From: a virus
Length of the DNA stretch: 40,544 nucleotides
Reading direction: 5' to 3' (one strand)
Virus record (IMG/VR): IMGVR_UViG_3300025869_001808
Span: 1-40,544 of that record
The notes under the pieces are model-generated. The model saw only the letters and a program-made list of their open reading frames with translations, did no database searches and was not told the origin of the DNA. Both the position numbers and the translations under genes were made by a program. Positions 15,053-21,805 of the stretch are shown here, piece by piece (within the stretch, counting starts at the first letter, position 1; each line of letters begins with the position of its first letter).

Positions 15053-15194
15053 AAATACTAGTGCCGGTAAAGGTGATAAACTAAGAAGGGGAATAACTCA
15101 AGATGAGTGGGAAAAGAAATGGGAAAAAATCTTCGGTAAAAAAGAAGAGTCTGTTCGACCACATAAATCAAATAACAACAGTTCAAAATCCTAA
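15045..15194 (+). CDS. Small phage protein (49 residues), overlapping gp62
   Basis: A short open frame starting at an ATG that overlaps the previous stop by 8 nt and ending at TAA 15192-15194. The product begins MSKNTSAGKGDKLRRG and continues QDEWEKKWEKIFGKK. This Gly-Lys-Gly-Asp-Lys-x-Arg plus Trp/Tyr...IFGKK pattern is a recurring layout of tiny conserved phage proteins, which makes coding likely despite the length. Its 3' two-thirds overlaps the annotated gp62 start region in another frame. If both are translated, about 90 bases encode two proteins; alternatively gp62 starts later than its first ATG. Highly charged; function unknown. Confidence 0.6.
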   Translation: MSKNTSAGKGDKLRRGITQDEWEKKWEKIFGKKEESVRPHKSNNNSSKS

Positions 15195-15609
15195 TTATTG
15201 GGAAGAGATTTCAGTAGAAGATAAGAAGTCATTCTCAAATTATATGGTAAATAGATTTTTATCTATGAAACCAGAGTGGATAGAATTGGTAAATGAATTA
15301 CAAAAGTATAACTTAAAACCAAAAGAGTTATATAAACTATATACTAATGTATTACCAAAAGGTAAACGTTGGTTAAAATATACAAAAGGGAGAAACGATA
15401 TGGATCGTCCAGAATGGTTAATAAATATTGTAAGAGATTATGATAAGTGTGGTAGAAGAGAAGCTAAAGAATACATAGATATGTTAATGTTAACAGAAGG
15501 TGGTATGATGGAGTTGGGAGAGTTATCTAGAAAATATGGGATAGAACCAAAAAAAATAAAATTAGCTGGTTTAGATGTTGTTGGTAGTATTAATACCGGA
15601 AATTTATAA
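15103..15609 (+). CDS. 62: Clamp-loader small subunit, T4 gp62-like
   Basis: Partner of gp44 in the clamp loader. The segment FSNYMVNRFLSMKPEWIELVNELQKY, followed by PKELYKLYTNVLPKGKRWLKY, matches the pattern of gp62 in marine T4-like phages (Asn-Arg-Phe/Trp-Leu/Ile-Ser-Met then Leu-Pro-x-Gly/Lys-Lys). At 168 residues it compares with 187 in T4. Position downstream of gp44, separated only by two tiny genes, supports this. The first ATG (15103) makes a lysine-rich 16-residue leader that overlaps the 49-residue gene; homology seems to begin at SLFDHINQ, so a non-ATG start near 15151 is possible. The gene ends just before a new promoter, closing the clamp-loader operon. Confidence 0.78.
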   Translation: MSGKRNGKKSSVKKKSLFDHINQITTVQNPNYWEEISVEDKKSFSNYMVNRFLSMKPEWIELVNELQKYNLKPKELYKLYTNVLPKGKRWLKYTKGRNDMDRPEWLINIVRDYDKCGRREAKEYIDMLMLTEGGMMELGELSRKYGIEPKKIKLAGLDVVGSINTGNL

Positions 15610-15619
15610 AAAAAAGTAC

Positions 15620-15649
15620 TTGACTTGTATACACTTTTCTGTGTATATT
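15620..15649 (+). promoter_or_regulatory. Sigma70-like promoter, second copy of the phage promoter
   Basis: TTGACT (15620-15625) and TATATT (15644-15649) with an 18-bp spacer, preceded by an A-tract (15608-15615). Shares TTGACTTGTATA and TATATTTA with the promoter at 9323, plus ATAAATTGG (15655-15663) at the expected 5' end of the transcript; here the GGAG in that leader doubles as the ribosome-binding site. It drives the accessory genes and possibly the whole glycan cluster downstream, since no later strong promoter or terminator is visible. Confidence 0.8.
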
Positions 15650-15671
15650 TAGATATAAATTGGAGAGAAAT

Positions 15672-16055
15672 ATGAAGGTTATAAATGATACACCCAAAGG
15701 AACAGTTAAGAATGATGTTGATGTAATATCTTATATGGAAAAAAAATATCCTGAGATGACATCAGAGTTCAAGAAAATACAACAAGAACAATATGAATTG
15801 TTTCTTCACAAACAACATGATTATGGTCCTCAGAATATTGCTGTAGGTCAGATGTTAGTTGATGAAGAAGAAAAAAGACTATCTCTTATGGGTATTTGGT
15901 TTAGGATTAACGATAAAGTAGAACGTATCAAAACCATACTGATGAGAGGCGATAATGGTTCACTCAAAGGAGAAGGTTTGGTAGATAGTTATAGTGATAT
16001 TTCAAACTATGGAGTTATGGCACAAGTCGTGGCTAGAGGAAAGTGGGCTAAGTGA
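15672..16055 (+). CDS. DUF1599-like protein (nucleotide-modification-associated domain)
   Basis: A 127-residue soluble protein. The segments HKQHDYGPQNIA, RLSLMGIWFRINDKVERIKTI and DSYSDISNYGVMAQVVARGKW match the layout of DUF1599, a family often linked in phages to nucleotide or DNA-base modification; biochemical role not established to my knowledge. The ATG at 15672 has GGAGAG 7 nt upstream, preferred over an in-frame TTG at 15660 that would use the ribosome site as coding sequence. It is first behind the second promoter, with a very short leader, so it is probably expressed early. It overlaps the nuclease gene by 4 nt (GTGA). Together with the methyltransferase it hints at modified DNA bases, but this is inference. 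Confidence 0.68.
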   Translation: MKVINDTPKGTVKNDVDVISYMEKKYPEMTSEFKKIQQEQYELFLHKQHDYGPQNIAVGQMLVDEEEKRLSLMGIWFRINDKVERIKTILMRGDNGSLKGEGLVDSYSDISNYGVMAQVVARGKWAK

Positions 16056-16915
16056 AGAAAATAAGTTACAGTCAATATAATCAATGGGTATCATGTCCAT
16101 ACAAATGGAAGTTAAATTATATAGAGAAAAAAGGTGTATGGACAGATAGTATACATACTATGTTCGGTACTTCAATGCATGAGGTTCTTCAGACATATCT
16201 CACTATAATGTACAATGATACTGCTAAGATGGCAGATGCTCTTCCACTAGAAAAGATGTTATTAACAAGAATGAGACGTAATTACCAACAGATATTGGAG
16301 AAGAATGGCGGTGAAGTTTTCTGTGAACAAAAAGATATGGAAGAATTTTACTCTCACGGTTTAATTATATTAGAATGGTTTAAGAAAAACAGAAATAAAT
16401 ATTTTAGTAAGAAAGGTTACGAACTAGTTGGTATAGAAGTTCCTATAAACTATGACTTACCGAATGATATTAAGTTTATTGGTTATATGGATGTTGTTAT
16501 GTATAATAAGGTTAGAGATAGATATAAGATAATTGATATTAAAACATCTACAATGGGTTGGAACAAGTATCAAAAGGCTGACAAGACTAAGACAGACCAA
16601 CTACTTTTATACAAACACTTCTATGGTGCAGAAAAAGATATATCATTAGATAAGATTGATGTAGAATACTTTATTGTAAAGAGAAAATTGTATGAGGGAT
16701 TAGACTTTCCTCAACGTAGAGTTCAGACGTTCAGTCCAGCTAGTGGCAAACCTAGTGTCAACAAAGTTATAACTAATCTAAATCAATTCATAGACCAGTC
16801 GTTTATTGATGGAGAATATAATACAGACCATACTTATATTAAGACACCATCAAAGAAAAATTGTAAGTGGTGTGAGTTTAATCAAACAGAACATTGTGAT
16901 TCGGGAGTAAAGTGA
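16052..16915 (+). CDS. PD-(D/E)XK nuclease with Fe-S cysteines, Cas4/AddB C-terminal-like
   Basis: Predicted exonuclease of the RecB/Cas4 type. N-terminal ISYSQYNQWVSCPYKWKL has the typical entry motif with Cys15; three cysteines near the C-terminus (Cys271, Cys274, Cys282 in CKWCEFNQTEHC) complete the four-cysteine set that binds a 4Fe-4S cluster in AddB, Dna2 and Cas4. The nuclease core is visible as FGTSMHEVLQTYL (His), FIGYMDVVM (Asp), IIDIKTS (D-x-K) and KTDQLLLYKHFY (QxxxY). At 287 residues it stands alone without a helicase domain. Starts at GTG overlapping the previous stop. T4-like phages carry such nucleases in DNA processing or host-DNA degradation; no CRISPR genes are nearby, so an adaptation role is not supported. 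Confidence 0.85.
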   Translation: MKKISYSQYNQWVSCPYKWKLNYIEKKGVWTDSIHTMFGTSMHEVLQTYLTIMYNDTAKMADALPLEKMLLTRMRRNYQQILEKNGGEVFCEQKDMEEFYSHGLIILEWFKKNRNKYFSKKGYELVGIEVPINYDLPNDIKFIGYMDVVMYNKVRDRYKIIDIKTSTMGWNKYQKADKTKTDQLLLYKHFYGAEKDISLDKIDVEYFIVKRKLYEGLDFPQRRVQTFSPASGKPSVNKVITNLNQFIDQSFIDGEYNTDHTYIKTPSKKNCKWCEFNQTEHCDSGVK

Positions 16916-17331
16916 TGCAAAGAACTATGAGAGTACGAATTAAGTTATCGGATTTTATAGATACTGAATATGAAGATGATGTAATGAACTCAATTAGTAA
17001 GGTTCATTCAGATTTACAATCTCTTATTTTATTACATCTGTGGTATAAAGAAGGCGACGATATAAAGTTAAAAGATTTTTTAATGAGGTGGGAAGATAAG
17101 TTACATTTCAAAACTATAGTAAAAGAGGGAACTAATGTAACTTCAGATGAATTTATATTCTTTGACATCTTACCAATTGAAGAGAAACATGAAGTGTGGT
17201 CTAGATTTACTTATCAGTATGGAGATAAAGCAAATATTGTAAATGGATTAAAAGAACTGTACGATTGTGTAAAGTTTATAACATCAGACAAACCGAACAA
17301 GAGACAAAAAAGGAATGACTACGAGGATTAA
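16915..17331 (+). CDS. Hypothetical protein
   Basis: I do not recognise this 138-residue protein. It is soluble, mixed alpha/beta and slightly acidic apart from a basic tail (NKRQKRNDYED). No cysteine cluster, signal peptide, membrane helix or nucleotide-binding loop is visible. The start is taken as the ATG at 16915, which shares one base with the nuclease stop; a GTG three bases earlier is the alternative. Its 3' end overlaps the SLOG-family gene by 17 nt. Tight coupling with the nuclease upstream suggests they are made together, but nothing shows a joint function. Confidence 0.6.
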   Translation: MQRTMRVRIKLSDFIDTEYEDDVMNSISKVHSDLQSLILLHLWYKEGDDIKLKDFLMRWEDKLHFKTIVKEGTNVTSDEFIFFDILPIEEKHEVWSRFTYQYGDKANIVNGLKELYDCVKFITSDKPNKRQKRNDYED

Positions 17332-17728
17332 AATAGGTATAGTTGGAAGTAGGAGCTATACAGACAAAAAGAAAATAAAAGATTTAATATTTGAGATAAA
17401 AGAAAAGTATGGAGATGAAGTTGAAATAGTAAGTGGTGGACAAAGAGAAGGTGCTGATGGCTTAGCTAAGAAGTTTGCATTAGAGTTCGATATGAACTAC
17501 GTAGAGTTTCCCCCATCACACTACAGTCATAATATGCATTGTATTAGACCAAGAGGAGAATATAGTAAACCATATTACATTTCCAATTACTTTAAAAGAA
17601 ATAAACAGATAGCAGAATACTCAAATATTATAATAGCATTCATACCAAGTGGAATTGAGTCAAGAGGAACAATGGATACGATACGACATGGTGAGAAGCT
17701 AAAAAAAATGATTAAAATAATAAATTAG
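17315..17728 (+). CDS. SLOG-superfamily (DUF2493/YspA-like) nucleotide-binding protein
   Basis: A 137-residue Rossmann-like protein. KIGIVGSRSYTD at the N-terminus and IVSGGQREGADGLAKKFALE at about 39-58 are the paired glycine-rich motifs of the SLOG fold (DprA, YspA, LOG families), which binds nucleotides or nucleotide-derived ligands. The end IIAFIPSGIESRGTMDTIRHGEKL matches the family's final strand and helix. Such proteins occur as small phage genes of unknown role; related SLOG domains act as ligand sensors in some anti-phage systems, so counter-defence or nucleotide metabolism are both possible (inference). It is the last gene before a 35-nt spacer with an AT-rich motif. Confidence 0.78.
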   Translation: MTTRIKIGIVGSRSYTDKKKIKDLIFEIKEKYGDEVEIVSGGQREGADGLAKKFALEFDMNYVEFPPSHYSHNMHCIRPRGEYSKPYYISNYFKRNKQIAEYSNIIIAFIPSGIESRGTMDTIRHGEKLKKMIKIIN

Positions 17729-17735
17729 TATATAT

Positions 17736-17749
17736 TTATATATGTATAT
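17736..17749 (+). promoter_or_regulatory. AT-rich motif, second copy, upstream of the ribbon-helix-helix gene
   Basis: TATATATGTATATA, identical to 11922-11935, sits in a 35-nt spacer 14 nt before an ATG. A run of TATATATTTATA precedes it. It may be a phage-specific promoter core, or only low-complexity sequence. Confidence 0.3.
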
Positions 17750-17763
17750 ACAAGAGGTTTTAT

Positions 17764-17955
17764 ATGAAATACAAATTAACATCGGTAAAATTATTAGAAG
17801 ATTTATACAAAAGGTTTAAGTATAATGTAGTGTCTGATGAATTTACATTACAAAAACTAGTGAATAGGTCTATGGATTTATATCTTATGGACAATGAGTT
17901 CAAAACACAAATACACGATTGGAAAAATCTAAAACCAAGTGGGAGTCGATTATGA
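17764..17955 (+). CDS. Small ribbon-helix-helix-like protein
   Basis: A 63-residue protein whose pattern TSVKLLEDLYKRFK, then FTLQKLVNRSMDLYLMDNEF, fits a ribbon-helix-helix fold: a short beta strand with alternating residues followed by two helices, binding DNA as a dimer. Marine T4-like phages carry conserved small proteins with this same TLQKLVNRS-type helix. Likely a transcription regulator or DNA-binding accessory protein; the operator is unknown, though the AT-rich motif just upstream is a candidate for autoregulation (inference). An AAGAGG ribosome site precedes the ATG. It overlaps the next gene by 4 nt (ATGA-type). Confidence 0.65.
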   Translation: MKYKLTSVKLLEDLYKRFKYNVVSDEFTLQKLVNRSMDLYLMDNEFKTQIHDWKNLKPSGSRL

Positions 17956-18185
17956 AAAAAAATATTTACAATGCTTTAGAACGATACTTTGTAGGTCAGA
18001 TTGAAAAACACAGAGCTAATGTGACAATTCATGCTAATAATCCAACGGGGGTAGCTGAACATTCAGACCACATAGAAACAATAGAAAAAGAATTGGGTGC
18101 TATGGCTGAGTGGGATGATAAATTACAAGTACTTAGAAGTTATTTTAGAGATGGAGTTAAAGATAAAGAGGTTATAAATGGCTAA
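17952..18185 (+). CDS. Conserved small phage protein
   Basis: A 77-residue helical protein from the ATG at 17952, which has GGGAG 6 nt upstream; an in-frame ATG at 17919 lies inside the previous gene and lacks a ribosome site. The core ALERYFVGQIEKHRANVTIHANNPTGVAEHSDHIETIEKEL is built like a small protein common in marine T4-like phages (an ALERY... helix, an NPxGVxEH turn, then a second helix), consistent with a helical hairpin that could dimerise. Function unknown. It overlaps the first glycosyltransferase gene by 8 nt and so joins the replication-side operon to the glycan cluster. Confidence 0.6.
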   Translation: MKKNIYNALERYFVGQIEKHRANVTIHANNPTGVAEHSDHIETIEKELGAMAEWDDKLQVLRSYFRDGVKDKEVING

Positions 18186-19566
18186 GAAAAAGATTTTATT
18201 ATTATCAGATGATTTAAGAATGTCATCTGGTGTTGGTACGATGTCAAAAGAATTTGTTTTAGGTACGTTACATCATTATGATTGGGTTCAAGTCGGTGGT
18301 GCTATAAAACATCCTGATGCGGGTAAGATTATTAATATGAATGATTCAGTTCGTAAAGAAACTGGTGTTCAAGATGCTAGTTTAACTATATATCCTATTA
18401 GTGGATATGGTAGTCAAGAAATAGTTCGTGATATTATTGATAGAGAAAATCCAGATGCCATATTACACTATACAGATCCTAGATTTTGGGGTTGGTTATA
18501 TGATATGGAACATGAGTTGAGACAACATATTCCAATATTTTATTATAACATATGGGATGATTGGCCAGCTCCACAATACAATGAAAACTTTTATGAGTCA
18601 TGTGATTTGATTATGAATATAAGTAAACAGACAGTATCGATTGTGAAAGAAGTTGCTAAGAAAAAACCAAGAACAGATTGGGATAACACTTACATACCAC
18701 ATGGTATAGACGAAAAGATTTTTCATCCTGTAGATAAATTTAGTGATGAATATAAGAATATTAATTCAATGAGAAAACAATTAACAGATGATAATGTTGA
18801 ATTTATTGTATTTTATAATAATAGAAACATTAGACGTAAATTACCTGGTGATGTTATTTTAGCATTCAAACATTTTTGTGACCAATTATCAAAAGAACAA
18901 GCAGAAAAGTGTTGTTTATTAATGCATACTCAACCTCGTGATGAGAACGGTACAGACTTACCAGTTGTGGCCAATACAATAGCACCAGATTATAAGGTAT
19001 ATTTTAGTGACCAAAAATTAACTGCTGAACAATTAAATTATTTGTATAATATGGCTGATGTTACAATTAACATGGCATCTAATGAGGGTTTTGGATTGGG
19101 TACTTGCGAATCTCTAATGGCTGGTACACCAATTGTAGTAAATGTTACAGGTGGATTACAAGACCAATGTGGGTTTAGATTGAATGATAAGTTCGTTACA
19201 TACAAAGATTATGATGAAATTAAATCGTTTCATGATGATAGAAAGTGGAAAGATAACGAAGATTTAACTTGGGGTAATTGGGTTAAACCAATTTGGCCAT
19301 CTAATCGTTCACTTCAAGGTTCAATACCAACACCATATATTTTTGATGATAGATGTAGATGGGATGATGCAGGTGATGCTATAAAACAATGGTATGATGA
19401 AGGTGAAGAAAAAAGAGAAGAGTATGGACTAGAAGGTCACGAATTTGTAATGGGTGATGAATCGATGCAGAGTTCTAGGTGGATGTGTAAAAATTTTATA
19501 GACCACATGGATACCGCATTTGATAAATGGACACCACGTAAACGTTATAGTATTTTTAAAGCTTAG
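18178..19566 (+). CDS. Glycosyltransferase, GT-B fold, family 4-like
   Basis: Transfers a sugar from a nucleotide-sugar donor to an acceptor, probably at the cytoplasmic face. The N-terminal domain starts with the Rossmann strand KILLLSDDLRMSSGVGTMSKEF, followed by IPHGIDEKIFHP, the usual hinge before the donor-binding domain in GT4 enzymes. The C-terminal domain has MASNEGFGLGTCESLMAGTPIVV, the Glu-x7-Glu region that contacts the nucleotide sugar. Length 462 is typical. No membrane segment. It opens the glycan cluster, 8 nt overlapping the gene before and 8 nt ahead of a second GT-B enzyme. The acceptor cannot be told from sequence. Confidence 0.85.
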   Translation: MAKKKILLLSDDLRMSSGVGTMSKEFVLGTLHHYDWVQVGGAIKHPDAGKIINMNDSVRKETGVQDASLTIYPISGYGSQEIVRDIIDRENPDAILHYTDPRFWGWLYDMEHELRQHIPIFYYNIWDDWPAPQYNENFYESCDLIMNISKQTVSIVKEVAKKKPRTDWDNTYIPHGIDEKIFHPVDKFSDEYKNINSMRKQLTDDNVEFIVFYNNRNIRRKLPGDVILAFKHFCDQLSKEQAEKCCLLMHTQPRDENGTDLPVVANTIAPDYKVYFSDQKLTAEQLNYLYNMADVTINMASNEGFGLGTCESLMAGTPIVVNVTGGLQDQCGFRLNDKFVTYKDYDEIKSFHDDRKWKDNEDLTWGNWVKPIWPSNRSLQGSIPTPYIFDDRCRWDDAGDAIKQWYDEGEEKREEYGLEGHEFVMGDESMQSSRWMCKNFIDHMDTAFDKWTPRKRYSIFKA

Positions 19567-19574
19567 GAGTTATA

Positions 19575-20900
19575 ATGAGTAAACCGTTATGTTTAGTTAC
19601 AGCACCAGTTGCTACGAGAAGTGGTTATGGAGCTCACAGTAGAGATATATGTAGAGCCCTAATCAAGTTAGATAAATATGATATAAAGATATGGTCAGTA
19701 CGATGGGGTAATACTCCAATGAACGCTTTGGATAAAAGTGATGACAATGATAAGATGATTATAGATAGATTGTTATCAAATCCTCAATTAGAAAAACAAC
19801 CAGAAATACATATTCATATTGTCATACCAGTAGAATTTCAACCACTTGCAAAGTTTAACATTGGTATTACCGCAGGGTTAGAAACAACAGCGTGTCCACC
19901 CGAGTGGATTCAAGGTATGAATAAAATGAATATGAATATTGTTCCGTCTAATTTTGTTAAAAATGTATTATCTGAAGTGAAGTTTGATATTCAAGATGAG
20001 AAGACAGGTCAAAATCAAGGTGTTCTTAGAAATGAAAAACCAATAGAGGTTTTATTTGAAGGAGCTGATACAAATATCTATAAAAAGACAAATGAATTTA
20101 CACAGGATTTTATAAATCAAATGGAAAATATAGATGAAGATTTTTGTTTTCTATATGTAGGACATTGGTTACAAGGTAGGATAGGTCAAGATAGAAAAGA
20201 TACTGGTATGATGTTAAAAGTATTTTGTGAAACGTTTAAGAATATGAAGAAACAACCAGCACTTATAATGAAAACCAGTTCTGCTAGTTTTTCTGTTATT
20301 GATAGAGAAAATATGTTAACTAGGATAAACAACATAAGAAATGAAATAAATGGTAAATGTCCAAATGTATATTTAGTACATGGGGACTTTACAGATGAAG
20401 AGATGAACGGATTATATAATCATCAAAAGGTAAAAGCACATATATCGTTCACACATGGTGAGGGATTTGGTAGACCGTTACTTGAAGCGAGTATTAGTGG
20501 TAAACCAGTCATCGCTTCACGTTGGAGTGGACAAATGGACTTTTTAGATAAACACGCTATATTATTAGAGGGTACTATGGAAACTGTACAAAAGGGTTCT
20601 TTTCCAGATCAGTTCTTTGTAGAAGGTTCGCAATGGTTTACGGTAAATTATCAGAAAGCTTCTAAGACTCTTAGAACGGTGTATCGTAGTTATAAGAAAT
20701 ATCTAACCGAGTCTAAAAAGTTATCCATTAGAAATTCTAAAAACTTTTCATTGGATAAAATGACTATAGATTTGGGAAATTTATTAGATAAATACATTCC
20801 AGATTTTCCTGAAGAAGTAAAGTTAAAGTTACCAAAGTTAAAAAAAGTAGGTGGTACAGAACCAACAAAAATAAAATTACCAAAACTAAAGAAGGTATAA
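19575..20900 (+). CDS. Glycosyltransferase, GT-B fold, family 4-like, with repeated basic tail
   Basis: Second GT-B sugar transferase, related in layout to its upstream neighbour. The opening LVTAPVATRSGYGAHSRDI is the acceptor-side glycine loop, EVLFEGADTNIYKK is the hinge region, and FTHGEGFGRPLLEASISGKPVIA holds the donor-binding Glu-x7-Glu. The catalytic domain is followed by a tail that repeats a 10-residue unit, KLKLPKLKKV and KIKLPKLKKV, separated by GGTEPT. A tail of this kind is not part of the family and may bind membranes, acidic glycans or nucleic acid. AGGAG lies 6 nt before the ATG. Only 1 nt separates it from the next gene. Confidence 0.85.
   Translation: MSKPLCLVTAPVATRSGYGAHSRDICRALIKLDKYDIKIWSVRWGNTPMNALDKSDDNDKMIIDRLLSNPQLEKQPEIHIHIVIPVEFQPLAKFNIGITAGLETTACPPEWIQGMNKMNMNIVPSNFVKNVLSEVKFDIQDEKTGQNQGVLRNEKPIEVLFEGADTNIYKKTNEFTQDFINQMENIDEDFCFLYVGHWLQGRIGQDRKDTGMMLKVFCETFKNMKKQPALIMKTSSASFSVIDRENMLTRINNIRNEINGKCPNVYLVHGDFTDEEMNGLYNHQKVKAHISFTHGEGFGRPLLEASISGKPVIASRWSGQMDFLDKHAILLEGTMETVQKGSFPDQFFVEGSQWFTVNYQKASKTLRTVYRSYKKYLTESKKLSIRNSKNFSLDKMTIDLGNLLDKYIPDFPEEVKLKLPKLKKVGGTEPTKIKLPKLKKV
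20820..20897 (+). repeat. Tandem coding repeat for lysine-rich tail
   Basis: Two 30-nt units (20820-20849 and 20868-20897) encode K-L/I-KLPKLKKV, separated by 18 nt encoding GGTEPT. They differ mainly at third codon positions, so the protein repeat is better conserved than the DNA, which hints that the amino acids matter. Confidence 0.8.
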
Positions 20901-20901
20901 T

Positions 20902-21348
20902 ATGGAAAGAGTAATAGATTGTCCAGTTTGTTATAACACAGATAATTGTTTTGAAGAGGTGCAAGAAACATTTAGTTCATATTTATGTTTTAATTGTGGG
21001 TTTATGAGTGATTCTAGGTATGAAACAGGTGGTCTTCATTTAATTGAAAATCTAAAAACATCTCCACAGCTTGTAAGAGATTCTCAGTTTAAAGACAAAG
21101 ATAGAAATATCACTTGGTTTCCATCTGTAATTAATATGGGTACATTGGGTATGATTTATCCAGAAGGAACTAGTAAAGCATATGTTTGGAAATATGCAAA
21201 GATTGTAAATATTCCTGAACAAGAACGAGTTAATTTCAATAATTATAGTCAAAGATTGGATGTAGAGGGTGCTGAAACTTTTGAACAACAAGACTTTATG
21301 GGAGCATGTAAAGCAATGGGAATAACTCAAAGAGTAGATAATGTCTAA
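20902..21348 (+). CDS. Zinc-ribbon conserved phage protein
   Basis: A 148-residue protein with an N-terminal four-cysteine zinc ribbon: Cys7/Cys10 (CPVC) and Cys29/Cys32 (CFNC), followed by TWFPSVINMGTLGMIYPEGTS and VWKYAKIVNIPEQER. I recognise this layout as a conserved hypothetical of marine T4-like phages, usually not tied to sugar genes, so the phage backbone and the glycan cluster are interleaved here. The second half may bind another protein; no enzymatic motif is visible. It lies 1 nt after the glycosyltransferase and overlaps the next gene by 8 nt. Function unknown. Confidence 0.65.
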   Translation: MERVIDCPVCYNTDNCFEEVQETFSSYLCFNCGFMSDSRYETGGLHLIENLKTSPQLVRDSQFKDKDRNITWFPSVINMGTLGMIYPEGTSKAYVWKYAKIVNIPEQERVNFNNYSQRLDVEGAETFEQQDFMGACKAMGITQRVDNV

Positions 21349-21805
21349 ACTAGTATACACTTGGGGAAAGGTACAAGCTGGTGACATAATATCATTTAGA
21401 TATAAAGGAAAAAAACCAATTGGTACTCTAACAACAGTATTGGTATTCAATCCTAGACTACCGTACATTAAAAAAGATGGAAACAAAACATTTCATTTGA
21501 TTGGATTGAAGTTAGAAGACAAAGGAATTATTCCCATAATAAAAAACAAACCAATGTTAGTTCAGTTATTGGAGAGGGTTGGTAATATAGAAGTCGTTAG
21601 TGGAGACGACCAAATTTACAGAGTTCAAATAAAAAATGTTGGTAATCGTGGTGTAAGAAAGACTGTTTATAATAAGTTAAAAAAATACATAGAAAGATAT
21701 AGTGTGTACAGAACATATGATTATATGGAAGCTAAAAAGTCACAAGTATTTTTAGAACCAATATCATTTCCAAAAGAATTTAGAGAGGCATTGATTGAAG
21801 GTTAG
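21341..21805 (+). CDS. Conserved hypothetical phage protein
   Basis: A 154-residue basic, beta-rich protein starting MSKLVYTWGKVQAGDIISFRYKGKK. The opening, with AGDIISFRYKG and TTVLVFNPRLPY, suggests a small SH3-like barrel as seen in several phage proteins of unknown role; the C-terminal part is helical (VYNKLKKYIERYSVYRTYDYME). No cysteine pair, membrane helix or enzyme motif is seen. It appears to travel with the zinc-ribbon gene before it, with which it overlaps by 8 nt, and it overlaps the following GT2 gene by 11 nt. A phage structural or assembly-related accessory role is possible but unsupported. Confidence 0.55.
   Translation: MSKLVYTWGKVQAGDIISFRYKGKKPIGTLTTVLVFNPRLPYIKKDGNKTFHLIGLKLEDKGIIPIIKNKPMLVQLLERVGNIEVVSGDDQIYRVQIKNVGNRGVRKTVYNKLKKYIERYSVYRTYDYMEAKKSQVFLEPISFPKEFREALIEG

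Noticed and set aside
16052-16915. CRISPR adaptation gene (cas4)
   Set aside because: The protein is Cas4/AddB-like, but there is no repeat-spacer array and no other cas gene; stand-alone nucleases of this type are common in phages.
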